A DNA stretch of 12,586 bases from Marivivens sp. (GCA_024642185.1 JAHEBR010000044.1:1-12586), one strand, 5' to 3'. Positions 1 through 7,991 are shown, numbered from the stretch's first letter. The notes: generated from the sequence alone by a model not told the origin. Program-made: numbers and translations.

Positions 1-1154
1 GCCCCGACCAGACGCTGAAAGATGCCAAGGACCTGATGGCCCAATACAACATCACCGGCTTTCCGGTGGTGGGCGAGGGCGGTAGGGTTGTGGGCATCGT
101 CACCAACCGCGATATGCGCTTTGCCCAGTCGGACGACACGCCGGTGAGCGTGATGATGTCGAGCGACAATCTCGCCATGCTGGCCGAACCGGCCGACCTT
201 GATGAAGCCCGCAGCCTGATGCAGGCGCGGCGGATCGAGAAGCTTCTGATCCATGACGGCAAGGGCAAGCTCACCGGCCTTCTGACGCTGAAGGACAGCG
301 AGCAGGCGGTGCTCAACCCCGTGGCCTGTAAGGACAGCCTCGGGCGTCTGCGCGTGGCTGCGGCCTCGACCGTGGGCGATGCGGGCTTTGAGCGCAGTCA
401 GGCGCTGATCGACGCGGGCGTCGATATCGTCGTGATCGACACGGCGCATGGCCATTCCGAGGGCGTGGCCAAGGCCGTGGAGCGGGTGAAGGCGCTCTCG
501 AACGAGGTTCAGGTGATCGCCGGCAACGTGGCGACCGCCGAGGCGACCCGGGCGCTTATCGGCGCGGGCGCGGATGCGGTGAAGGTCGGCATCGGGCCGG
601 GCTCGATCTGCACCACGCGGATGGTCGCCGGTGTCGGCGTGCCGCAGCTGACCGCGATCATGGACTGCGCCTCGGGCGCGGGCGATGTGCCGGTGATTGC
701 CGATGGCGGCATCAAGTTCTCGGGCGATTTCGCCAAGGCGATTGCCGCAGGCGCCTCTTGCGCCATGGTGGGCTCGATGATCGCCGGGACGGATGAAAGC
801 CCCGGCGAGGTGATCCTCTATCAGGGCCGCTCGTTCAAAGCCTATCGCGGCATGGGCAGCCTCGGTGCCATGGCCCGCGGCTCGGCCGACCGCTATTTCC
901 AGAAGGATGCCGCCTCGGACAAGCTCGTTCCCGAAGGCATCGAGGGGCAGGTGCCCTACAAGGGAACGGTCTCGGCGGTCATTCACCAGATGGTCGGCGG
1001 CCTGCGGGCAGCGATGGGCTATACCGGCAACGCCACTGTCGAGGAAATGCGCAAGAACTGCCGTTTCGTGAAGATCACCGGCGCGGGGCTGAAGGAAAGC
1101 CACGTCCATGACGTGCAGATCACCCGCGAAAGCCCGAACTACAGGATCGGCTGA
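1..1154 (+). CDS. guaB: IMP dehydrogenase, 5'-truncated by the window edge
   Basis: This enzyme oxidises IMP to XMP with NAD+, the first committed step of GMP synthesis in the cytoplasm. The reading frame is open from base 3, with no start in the window, and 383 residues remain of a usual 480-490, so about 100 N-terminal residues (the start of the barrel and of the first CBS domain) lie upstream. Visible are the end of CBS1 (VVGIVTNRDMRF), CBS2 (about bases 140-300), then the return into the TIM barrel. The catalytic loop GPGSICTTR carries the active-site Cys at 609-611. The phosphate-binding strands VIADGGIKFSGD and AMVGSMIAGTDE, the YRGMGS motif, the Arg-Tyr pair in SADRYFQ and the flap EGIEGQVPYKG follow. 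All key residues are present, so it looks functional. Its TGA overlaps the ATG of the next gene (ATGA), suggesting co-translation. Confidence 0.97.
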   Translation, partial: PDQTLKDAKDLMAQYNITGFPVVGEGGRVVGIVTNRDMRFAQSDDTPVSVMMSSDNLAMLAEPADLDEARSLMQARRIEKLLIHDGKGKLTGLLTLKDSEQAVLNPVACKDSLGRLRVAAASTVGDAGFERSQALIDAGVDIVVIDTAHGHSEGVAKAVERVKALSNEVQVIAGNVATAEATRALIGAGADAVKVGIGPGSICTTRMVAGVGVPQLTAIMDCASGAGDVPVIADGGIKFSGDFAKAIAAGASCAMVGSMIAGTDESPGEVILYQGRSFKAYRGMGSLGAMARGSADRYFQKDAASDKLVPEGIEGQVPYKGTVSAVIHQMVGGLRAAMGYTGNATVEEMRKNCRFVKITGAGLKESHVHDVQITRESPNYRIG

Positions 1155-1894
1155 TGAAGGCGCTCGTCACCGGCGCAGGATCGAAGGGCGGGATCGGTGT
1201 GGCTAGCGCCCGCCTCCTTGGGCGGGCGGGCTGCGAGGTGGCGCTGGTCTCGACGACCGCGCGGATTCACGAGCGGGCGGCGGAATTGGTGGCCGAGGGC
1301 ATCACCGCCACGGGCCATATCGCCGACCTGACCGATGCCGCACAGGTGGCCGCGCTGCGCGCGGCTGTGGGGCCGGTGCAGATCCTCGTCAACAACGCCG
1401 GCATGGGGACGGTCAGCGCCCCCGCCGATACCCGCCGTTTCCTCGACCTGCCGCCCTCGGAATGGGCGCGGGCGATGGCGCTGAGCCTCGATACGGCGGT
1501 GCTCACCACGCGGGCCTTCCTGCCCGACATGGTGGCGGCAGGCTTTGGCCGGATCGTGATGATGGCCTCGGTGACAGGGCCTATCGTCTCGAATGTGGGC
1601 GATACCGCCTATAGCGCGGCCAAGGCCGCGATGACCGGCATGACCCGTGGCCTCGCGCTTGAAGTGGCGCGGGCAGGCGTGACGGTCAACGCCGTTCTGC
1701 CGGGCTGGATCGCCACCGAAGCCTCGACCGACGCCGAGCTGCAAGCCGCCGCCGCAACGCCGCAGGGCCGCGCCGGAACGCCCGACGAAGTGGCGGCCGT
1801 GGTTGCCTTCCTCGCCTCGGGAGGGGCGAGTTATGTCAACGGCGCGATGATCGTCGTCGACGGGGCCAACACGCTTCAGGAGACAAAGGCGTGA
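1154..1894 (+). CDS. Short-chain dehydrogenase/reductase (FabG-like SDR)
   Basis: A 246-residue classical SDR, probably an NAD(P)(H)-dependent oxidoreductase of the 3-oxoacyl-ACP reductase type; the substrate cannot be read from sequence. The Rossmann motif is VTGAGSKGGIG (residues 5-15), the NNAG motif is at 80-83, the catalytic Ser is S139 in MMASVTG, and the YxxxK pair is Y153/K157 in YSAAK. The C-terminal part PGWIATEA and the VNGAMIVVDG strand are typical. The catalytic Asn of the usual N-S-Y-K tetrad appears to be Ser (S111), by hand alignment with FabG. The ATG overlaps the guaB stop by one base and has an AGGA about eight bases upstream. The gene ends in a 4-base overlap with the next one, so guaB, this gene and the methyltransferase are probably one transcript. 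A dedicated fatty-acid role is not supported by context. Confidence 0.9.
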   Translation: MKALVTGAGSKGGIGVASARLLGRAGCEVALVSTTARIHERAAELVAEGITATGHIADLTDAAQVAALRAAVGPVQILVNNAGMGTVSAPADTRRFLDLPPSEWARAMALSLDTAVLTTRAFLPDMVAAGFGRIVMMASVTGPIVSNVGDTAYSAAKAAMTGMTRGLALEVARAGVTVNAVLPGWIATEASTDAELQAAAATPQGRAGTPDEVAAVVAFLASGGASYVNGAMIVVDGANTLQETKA

Positions 1895-3057
1895 CCCCCG
1901 CGGCGCGGGTCTCTGCCGCGATCGAGATCCTCGACGAGATCCTCGCCGGAAACCCCGCCGAGAAGGCGCTGACCAATTGGGGCCGGCGCTCGCGGTTTGC
2001 CGGATCCAAAGACCGCGCCGCGATCCGCGATCACGTCTTTGACGCGCTGCGCTGCCGGCGATCCTTCGCGGCTTTGGGCGGTGGCGAGACAGGGCGCGGC
2101 CTTATGTTGGGTGAGCTTCAGGCCGCAAATGCCAATCTTTCCGATATATTTTCTGGATCGGGACATGCGCCAGCGGCCATTTCCGCGGCTGAGCAAGCCG
2201 CTTGCCGAGCGCCCGAAAACGGGGCCGAGGCCCTTGATATGCCCGATTGGATCTATGAGATACTGACGCAACAAATGGGCAAAGAGGAAGCCGAAGCGAC
2301 CTGCGATGCCCTGCGAAGCCGTGCGCCTGTCTGGCTAAGGGTCGCTCTGCGTCGGGCAAGCCGCGAAAACGCGGCCGCTATGTTGCTTGCAGAGGGCATT
2401 GAGACCCGACCTCACCCAGAGGTGAAGACTGCGTTGGAGGTCACGGAAAACGCGAGAAAGATTCAGAACTCTTCGGCATATGCCGGTGGCTTTGTCGAGC
2501 TTCAGGATGCCTCTTCGCAAGCCGCGGTTCTAGCTTTGCCACATCCGGCGGCAGGTGCGAGAGCGCTCGACTATTGCGCCGGTGGCGGCGGAAAATCCCT
2601 TGCCCTCGCGGACATGGGCTATGCCGTCGATGCCCACGATATTGCGCCGGCCCGGATGAAAGATATCCCCGAGCGTGCGGCGCGCGCGGGCGTGACGATC
2701 GACCTGAGGAAAGGTCATCAGCCCATTGAAATGGAATACGATCTTGTGTTTGTGGATGCACCGTGCAGTGGCAGCGGCACATGGCGGCGCACACCAGAAG
2801 CCAAATGGGCGCTGACCCCGGAACGTTTGGGCGAGCTTTGTCAGATCCAGCAGGATGTTCTCGAGAAAGCTGCCGAGTTGGTTCGTCCAGGCGGGTATCT
2901 GGCCTATGCCACCTGCTCTATCCTTCGCAATGAAAACGAAAGCCAGATCGACGCATTTGTTGCTCGAAATCATAGGTTTGAAAGCGTTCGTTCACTTGGG
3001 TTTCGGCCCGGACCTCTTGGGGATGGGTTCTTCCTCAATCTGCTTTTCCTCAAATGA
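1891..3057 (+). CDS. rsmB: RsmB/NOP-family rRNA (cytosine-C5) methyltransferase
   Basis: A SAM-dependent RNA m5C methyltransferase of 388 residues, most likely acting on 16S rRNA. The N-terminal ~130 residues resemble the NusB-like RNA-binding domain of RsmB. The SAM-binding motif is DYCAGGGGKSLALA, motif IV is DAPCSGSGTWRR with C292, and motif VI is YATCSILRNENE with the catalytic nucleophile C342; the two-cysteine arrangement is diagnostic of the family. NSSAYAGGFVELQDASSQ is the usual segment before the SAM pocket. The start is GTG in a GTGA overlap with the SDR stop, with AGGAGA a few bases upstream. Base composition changes abruptly near 2100 (hand count: 46 of 60 G+C at 2041-2100, 27 of 60 at 2101-2160), yet the frame stays open and the protein looks continuous. 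Assignment to RsmB rather than another NOP-family enzyme is likely, not certain. Confidence 0.9.
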   Translation: MTPAARVSAAIEILDEILAGNPAEKALTNWGRRSRFAGSKDRAAIRDHVFDALRCRRSFAALGGGETGRGLMLGELQAANANLSDIFSGSGHAPAAISAAEQAACRAPENGAEALDMPDWIYEILTQQMGKEEAEATCDALRSRAPVWLRVALRRASRENAAAMLLAEGIETRPHPEVKTALEVTENARKIQNSSAYAGGFVELQDASSQAAVLALPHPAAGARALDYCAGGGGKSLALADMGYAVDAHDIAPARMKDIPERAARAGVTIDLRKGHQPIEMEYDLVFVDAPCSGSGTWRRTPEAKWALTPERLGELCQIQQDVLEKAAELVRPGGYLAYATCSILRNENESQIDAFVARNHRFESVRSLGFRPGPLGDGFFLNLLFLK

Positions 3058-3114
3058 CAACCATAAGTTGCAAATGAATTTGATTTCTGTAATCTCGTGC
3101 GAGGTTTGGAGAGA

Positions 3115-3133
3115 TTTAGGAAAAATTAACCAT
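3115..3133 (+). promoter_or_regulatory. Candidate CtrA-binding site upstream of cckA
   Basis: TTTA, seven bases, then TTAACCAT. The CtrA consensus is TTAA-N7-TTAA(C), often with CCAT after the second half-site; only one base in the first half differs. It lies 39 bases before the preferred cckA ATG, in an AT-richer spacer of about 115 bases. CtrA is the response regulator at the end of the CckA-ChpT phosphorelay, so the position is biologically sensible, but this rests on the motif alone. Confidence 0.45.
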
Positions 3134-3172
3134 CTCTCCTGACAAAGATCCGCAGGATTGGGGTCTTCCGGG

Positions 3173-5467
3173 ATGGGTTTGACGCAGTTTTATCGAAGAA
3201 ACGCAACGCCTCGACCATCTGGGGCCGCGCCGTTGATTGCGATTTTGTCTGGTATTCTAGCGTTTCTGCTGGCGGTTTCGGTGACGCCGCTTTGGCAAAA
3301 GCTTGGGCTGGGCATCTTTGGTGTCATGTTGGTTTCAGTTGCCGGCTTTGAACAGTTTCGTTCGATCTGGTTGGCGCGACAGGGGCGTCTGCTGGTAAGG
3401 CTCGCGTCTTCGGTCTTTGCGGATGACAAGGCTTTGGTCATGCTTGCCGACAACGATGGCCGCATCGTGTTTCAAAACGAAGCTGCGGGCAAGTTGGACG
3501 TGTCGGGGAGGCCGATGGTTGAACGGGTTCTGACGCGGCTTCTTGCCAATCCCAGAGCGGTTCAGCTCCGTCTCCAAGACAGGGCACGACAATCCGGTCG
3601 GGCCGACGAAACCCTCACGACCTGTCGTGCCCGACTAAATCTTTCGGCACGGACCGTGGGTGCGGATCGCATCCTCTGGCGGCTTGAGGAACTGTCCAAC
3701 AACGTTTCGGACCCTGGAATTCCGACGATCTCTGCAGGCCCCGAGGGTTCGATCCTTCAGGCCAACGACCCGGCACGCCAGTTGATCGGAAGCGATGCGA
3801 TAACTCTGGAAGACGTGTTCGAGGACTTGCCTCTGCGTTCTGGTGCTAGGCACCAGCTTGGGTCCGGGCTTGGGGCCATCGAGGTTGCTGTCTGGGTTCG
3901 CGAGACAGCGGGTGGCGGAAGCAGTATCGCCTTTTTTCCGTCCGCATCCCAAAGCACGCCGCTGCCGGAATCATGGTCCGTCATCGAAGAACTGCCGGTG
4001 CCGCTGCTCAAGATAGCCCGCAGCGGAGAGATACTCGCCTCGAACCGGGCCGCACGGGGATTGGTTCAGCGTGAGATGGGCCCAAATGCTCGGCTCTCGG
4101 ATCTTTTTGAGGGGCTTGGTCGTCCGATCATCGACTGGCTTGAGGAAATCGGGAGAGGCCAATCTTCTGGCGACAAACAATTCTTACGCAGTCACGGTGA
4201 TGGTCCGGAACTCTTCGTGCAGATCATTCTCAAGCCGGCTGGGGATTTAAAGGATCCTCACTTAATCGCTGTTCTGAGCGACATGACAGAGTTCAAGTCG
4301 CTCGAAGCGCAGTTTGTTCAAAGCCAGAAGATGCAGGCTATCGGCCAGCTTGCTGGGGGGGTTGCACATGATTTCAACAACCTTCTCACCGCGATTTCGG
4401 GTCATTGCGATCTGCTTCTGCTCCGCCACGACCGAGAGGATCAGGACTATTCCGATCTGATCCAGATCCATCAGAATTCAAATCGCGCCGCCGCGCTGGT
4501 GGGGCAACTTCTGGCGTTTTCCCGCAAGCAGAACCTGCGCCCCGAGGTGCTCGACCTGCGTGATACGCTCGCGGACTTGACCCATCTTCTGAACCGTCTC
4601 GTCGGAGAAAAAGTCAGGCTAACCCTCAATCACGATCCCGATCTTCTGCCAATCCGGGCCGATAAGCGGCAGCTTGAGCAAGTGATCATGAACCTTGTGG
4701 TCAACGCGCGCGATGCGATGCCATCGGGGGGCGAGATCATTGTCGAGACAGAGAACCTTACTCTCAAACGACCCATCGAACGTGATCGAGCGAGTGTTCC
4801 GGCCGGGGCCTATGTTCTGGTGAAGCTGGCCGATGAAGGGCACGGTATCCCGGCAGACAAGATCCCGAAGATCTTTGAACCCTTCTACACAACCAAGCGC
4901 ACAGGCGAAGGGACCGGCCTTGGGCTTTCGACAGCCTATGGCATCGTAAAACAGACCGGCGGGTTCATATTTGTCGACAGCGAGGAAGGGCGCGGCACCA
5001 TCTTTACTCTGTACTTCCCGGCGCATCTTGCTCCCGTCGAACCTGCCGCGCCTGTGCTTCCAGTCGCTCCCCGGCCTGCTGATCGCCCGGGCCCTGATCA
5101 CGGGGTCATTCTTCTGGTTGAAGATGAAGCGCCGGTTCGTGCTTTTGCTGCACGAGCGCTGCGGCTGAAGGGCCATACCGTTTTCGAGGCGGAAAACGCT
5201 GAAGAGGCCCTTGAGCTACTCAAGGATCCGGGGATGAGGGTCGATATTTTTGTAACCGATGTGATCATGCCCGGCAAAGACGGCCCAACATGGGTCCGCG
5301 AGGCGCTCAAAGATCGTCCCGGAACCAGCGTGGTGTTTGTCTCGGGTTATGCCGAAGAGGCCTTTGGCGAGCATCAAGCGTTAATCGCCAATTCGGTCTT
5401 CCTGCCGAAGCCGTTTTCTCTCAACGATCTCGTGGAAACCGTGGCGGCGCAACTGACGGGCAGTTAG
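3173..5467 (+). CDS. cckA: Hybrid sensor histidine kinase CckA
   Basis: A membrane-bound hybrid kinase of 764 residues that in alphaproteobacteria feeds phosphate through ChpT to CtrA, controlling cell cycle in Caulobacter and motility and gene transfer agents in Rhodobacteraceae. In order: two hydrophobic segments (about residues 18-34 and 43-58), PAS-like regions, then the dimerisation/phosphoacceptor helix with LAGGVAHDFNNLL (H399), and the ATPase domain with the N-box NLVVNARDAMPSGG, DEGHGIP, FEPFYTTK and GTGLGLSTAYG. A C-terminal receiver follows, starting at ILLVEDEA with phospho-acceptor D696 in VTDVIMPG and the conserved Lys in FLPKPFS. The string VGQLLAFSRKQ is typical of CckA. The frame also allows TTG at 3158, but AGGA abuts it with no spacing; ATG 3173 has GGGG nine bases upstream and is preferred with moderate confidence. 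The stop overlaps that of glk on the other strand. Confidence 0.92.
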   Translation: MGLTQFYRRNATPRPSGAAPLIAILSGILAFLLAVSVTPLWQKLGLGIFGVMLVSVAGFEQFRSIWLARQGRLLVRLASSVFADDKALVMLADNDGRIVFQNEAAGKLDVSGRPMVERVLTRLLANPRAVQLRLQDRARQSGRADETLTTCRARLNLSARTVGADRILWRLEELSNNVSDPGIPTISAGPEGSILQANDPARQLIGSDAITLEDVFEDLPLRSGARHQLGSGLGAIEVAVWVRETAGGGSSIAFFPSASQSTPLPESWSVIEELPVPLLKIARSGEILASNRAARGLVQREMGPNARLSDLFEGLGRPIIDWLEEIGRGQSSGDKQFLRSHGDGPELFVQIILKPAGDLKDPHLIAVLSDMTEFKSLEAQFVQSQKMQAIGQLAGGVAHDFNNLLTAISGHCDLLLLRHDREDQDYSDLIQIHQNSNRAAALVGQLLAFSRKQNLRPEVLDLRDTLADLTHLLNRLVGEKVRLTLNHDPDLLPIRADKRQLEQVIMNLVVNARDAMPSGGEIIVETENLTLKRPIERDRASVPAGAYVLVKLADEGHGIPADKIPKIFEPFYTTKRTGEGTGLGLSTAYGIVKQTGGFIFVDSEEGRGTIFTLYFPAHLAPVEPAAPVLPVAPRPADRPGPDHGVILLVEDEAPVRAFAARALRLKGHTVFEAENAEEALELLKDPGMRVDIFVTDVIMPGKDGPTWVREALKDRPGTSVVFVSGYAEEAFGEHQALIANSVFLPKPFSLNDLVETVAAQLTGS

Positions 5468-6438
5468 GCTCCCAAAAGATCAACCAGATGGGCGGCTGAA
5501 CCGGTCAGGGCGGCATAGTCGTCTTCGACGACAGAAACCGAAAAATTGCTCATGAAACCGGCAAAACGGCCCTTGTCGCGGAAGGCTTCGCCAAACCCAA
5601 AGCGTTCAAGATAGGGGGCAAAGGCCCGTGAGACCCCGCCGACCAGATATATCCCGCCAAAGGGCAGCTGGATCAGGGCCAGATTTCCGGCGACGGTCCC
5701 CAAGATGCGGGTAAAGATCCGCGCCGCCTCGATCGCGCGTTCGTCCTGTCCGTCGGCGCAGCTTTCCATGATCTGCTGGGCTGAGCGCTCGCGCGGATCA
5801 CCGGCTTCGTCGCCGAGCCATGCATAGGCCCGCTCAAGACCACGGCCCGACAAGACATCCTCGACTCCCGGAAAACCGTGCGCTGTCTCGACATAGCGGC
5901 ACAGACGCAAATCCGCGTCAGTCCGGATTGGCAGATTGGCGTGGCCTGCTTCGGACGGCGGCACGAGGCGACCGTTTGCCGTTTCAAAGACCGGAGCGGC
6001 GTTGAACCCGGTTCCCACCCCGATGACGAGCCGCGCGGCATGGGCCTGCACTCCGGAGCCGGCAAGAATCGGGCGAATCACGGCAGGATCCAGATGCCCC
6101 AGCGCGTGCCCCTGCGCCTGAAGGTCATTCAGGATAGCGACCGTCTCGGCCCGCGTAGCGCGCATCAGAGTTGTCTTGTCGATCGTCCAGTCGAGGTTGG
6201 TCAGCGTCGCACGCCCGTCGCGGACAGGGCCAGCCACTGCCACACAGGCGGCCCTGGGATCTACACCGCCTTCGTCGTCGATATAACGGCGCAGCACGCT
6301 CTCAAGACCTGGATAATCGGTATTGCTATAGCGGCGGATCGTGTCCGACAGGATCTGTCGTCCTTCGGCAAGCGCAACACGGGTGTTGGTCCCGCCGATA
6401 TCGGCAACAAGCAGAAGAGAATTTGCCGGGTGCGTCAT
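5464..6438 (-). CDS. glk: Glucokinase
   Basis: ATP-dependent glucose 6-phosphotransferase of the bacterial Glk family (not ROK), 324 residues against 321 in E. coli. Visible motifs in order: ADIGGTNTRVALA (phosphate 1 loop, residues 12-24), VAGPV, LTNLDW, ILNDLQAQGHAL with the likely catalytic base Asp, VIGVGTGFNAA, PSEAGHANLP and VLSGRGLERAY. It commits free glucose to glycolysis or the Entner-Doudoroff route. The frame is open up to an ATG at 6495, but the ATG at 6438 is chosen: AGGTCGC-ATG gives a good Shine-Dalgarno (GGAGG, plus-strand 6443-6447) and the family N-terminus begins there. It converges on cckA with overlapping stop codons and diverges from the sulfatase gene. No sugar transporter or other glycolytic gene is nearby, so it stands as a single-gene unit here. 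Confidence 0.93.
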   Translation of the reverse strand: MTHPANSLLLVADIGGTNTRVALAEGRQILSDTIRRYSNTDYPGLESVLRRYIDDEGGVDPRAACVAVAGPVRDGRATLTNLDWTIDKTTLMRATRAETVAILNDLQAQGHALGHLDPAVIRPILAGSGVQAHAARLVIGVGTGFNAAPVFETANGRLVPPSEAGHANLPIRTDADLRLCRYVETAHGFPGVEDVLSGRGLERAYAWLGDEAGDPRERSAQQIMESCADGQDERAIEAARIFTRILGTVAGNLALIQLPFGGIYLVGGVSRAFAPYLERFGFGEAFRDKGRFAGFMSNFSVSVVEDDYAALTGSAAHLVDLLGA

Positions 6439-6614
6439 GCGACCTCCGATAGCGGTAACAATCCAAGAGTAATTGGGCCGCGTGATAAGATGCAATGGGG
6501 GTCGGCATCAAGCATTCAAAGTAGGTATGGAGTTTTTCGCTCGTTCTTTCGCACGTGCTCCGCTGCGGCGCGAAGTCTCTGTGCGGGGTCAATCGTTCTT
6601 GCTAGGCTCGCGCC
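6439..6614. other. Divergent glk-sulfatase intergenic spacer
   Basis: These 176 bases hold the start regions of two divergent genes. The glk Shine-Dalgarno is at 6443-6447 and a possible -10 box for the sulfatase gene is at 6603-6608. CCAA and TTGG flank a six-base gap around 6464-6478, which is too weak to call an operator. I see no RNA gene or convincing -35 element. Confidence 0.5.
6603..6608 (+). promoter_or_regulatory. Possible -10 element for a leaderless sulfatase mRNA
   Basis: TAGGCT sits six bases before the sulfatase ATG, which would put the transcription start at or next to the A of the ATG. No Shine-Dalgarno is present, and an in-frame TAG (6603-6605) rules out a longer protein. 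The expected -35 region (about 6579-6586) does not resemble TTGACA, so the call is tentative. Confidence 0.3.
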
Positions 6615-7991
6615 ATGAACGTCCTCTTTGCCTCGATTGAAGACCTCAACGACTGGATCGAGCCGCTTGGCGGCCATCCACAGGTGCGTACTCCCAACCT
6701 CAACCGGCTTGCCGCGCGGGGAATGGTGTTTCGCAATGCCTATGCCACGGTTCCGGCCTGTTCACCCTCCCGAACCGCGACACTTTTTGGGCAGGCTCCC
6801 TGGCAAACCGGGGTCTACACCAATTTCCAGTTCTGGTCGGATCACTATCCGGCGGGACAGCGGCGTTCGATCATCGGCGCGATGCGGGACGCGGGTTATG
6901 CGACGATGGGTGCAGGCAAGATCTTTCATATGGACGTGCGGGGGATCGACGCCGAGGACTGGACCGAGTTCAACACCTCCGCCAAACACAAGAAATATCC
7001 CCCGATCAGCCAAACAGTGAAAACGCGGGAATTGAGGCCGATGTCGGATTTCGGTCCAGACCCTACCTCGGACCCTGACGAAAATTTCGATGCAGCCAAT
7101 ACGGATTGGTTATGCCGAAAGATTCAGCCGGGGCAGGATCGGCAATTCTGGGCTTTCGGCCTCTACCGGCCACATCTGCCGTTCATCGTGCCGCAAGAGT
7201 ATTTCGATCTTTATCCGCCCGTTGTGGATCCACCGCCGGGCCTTGGGCGGAAAAATTTCAACCCCAACTTCCTGAAACTGCAGGAGGGGCTGCCTCAGGA
7301 ATCGCTGGATTTCATCAACCGGCGGATTGGGTGGGTGCTGCACCGGATGGGTGAATATAACGATTTCCTCCGGGCCTATCTGGCGTCGATTTCCTATGCG
7401 GATGCGCTTTTCGGCAAGGTGCTGGATCGCCTCGAAGAGACCGGCCAGATTGACAATACAATCATCGTCTTGTGGTCGGACCACGGGTGGCAGTTCGGCG
7501 AGAAACTGGCCTTCCGCAAATTCACCCTGTGGGAACGTGCCCTGCGCGTGCCTCTCATGATCGCGGGCCCTGGGGTTGTGAAAGGGGAGTGTCGTGAACC
7601 TGTCTCGCTTCTCGATCTCTATCCGACACTGTGTAGCCAGACAGGAGCGAGCGCCAAACACCCGCTGGCCGGAGAAGACCTGTCGCCCGTGCTGGCGGGC
7701 GAGCAATGGCAGCGACGTGAGCCGGTTATCTCGATCTGGGGAAAGTGGGAAAAGGGCACGACCGATGGAGGTCGTGTCGCCTTTTCGCTGCGCAACAAGA
7801 CGCATCGCTATAGCTGCTACTGGAACGGGGGCGAAGAGCTTTATGAAAGCGAGAGCGATCCCTTTGAGCACATCAACCTTCTCGCTCATGGCGGGGCCGG
7901 AGGTAATCTGAGGGCGTTGGCGGATAGCTATCAGGCGCAGATCAACCGGCTTGTGCCCGAGCTGGCAGAGGTGGCCGGTTGGGACGGCTGA
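6615..7991 (+). CDS. Sulfatase of the iduronate-2-sulfatase-like group
   Basis: A 458-residue alkaline-phosphatase-superfamily sulfatase that should hydrolyse a sulfate ester; the substrate is unknown. The activation motif is C49-S-P-S-R, where Cys is normally converted to formylglycine. The preceding stretch GGHPQVRTPNLNRLAARG and the later GLYRPHLPF match iduronate-2-sulfatase-like enzymes. The C-terminal metal site is WSDHGWQFGEK with D289/H290. The N-terminal metal pair, usually Asp-Asp, is Glu9-Asp10 (SIEDLNDW). The protein starts directly at the domain and has no signal peptide, whereas most sulfatases are exported; an in-frame stop 10 bases upstream of the ATG excludes an N-terminal extension. 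No sulfatase-activating enzyme, transporter or glycan gene adjoins it. GC content is lower than the flanks (29 of 60 in 7081-7140 by hand count), consistent with, but not proof of, acquisition. Choline-sulfatase or phosphonate hydrolase are less likely alternatives. Confidence 0.88.
   Translation: MNVLFASIEDLNDWIEPLGGHPQVRTPNLNRLAARGMVFRNAYATVPACSPSRTATLFGQAPWQTGVYTNFQFWSDHYPAGQRRSIIGAMRDAGYATMGAGKIFHMDVRGIDAEDWTEFNTSAKHKKYPPISQTVKTRELRPMSDFGPDPTSDPDENFDAANTDWLCRKIQPGQDRQFWAFGLYRPHLPFIVPQEYFDLYPPVVDPPPGLGRKNFNPNFLKLQEGLPQESLDFINRRIGWVLHRMGEYNDFLRAYLASISYADALFGKVLDRLEETGQIDNTIIVLWSDHGWQFGEKLAFRKFTLWERALRVPLMIAGPGVVKGECREPVSLLDLYPTLCSQTGASAKHPLAGEDLSPVLAGEQWQRREPVISIWGKWEKGTTDGGRVAFSLRNKTHRYSCYWNGGEELYESESDPFEHINLLAHGGAGGNLRALADSYQAQINRLVPELAEVAGWDG

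Noticed and set aside
1139..1744. Minus-strand open frame of 201 codons opposite the SDR
   Set aside because: His/Gly/Arg-rich shadow without motifs, opposite an intact SDR.
6460..6480. CCAA/TTGG pair as a repressor operator between glk and the sulfatase
   Set aside because: Four-base arms with a six-base gap are expected by chance and match no known operator I can name.
6439..6495. N-terminal extension of glucokinase to the ATG at 6495
   Set aside because: The extra 19 residues are not family-like, and the ATG at 6438 has a strong GGAGG at proper spacing.
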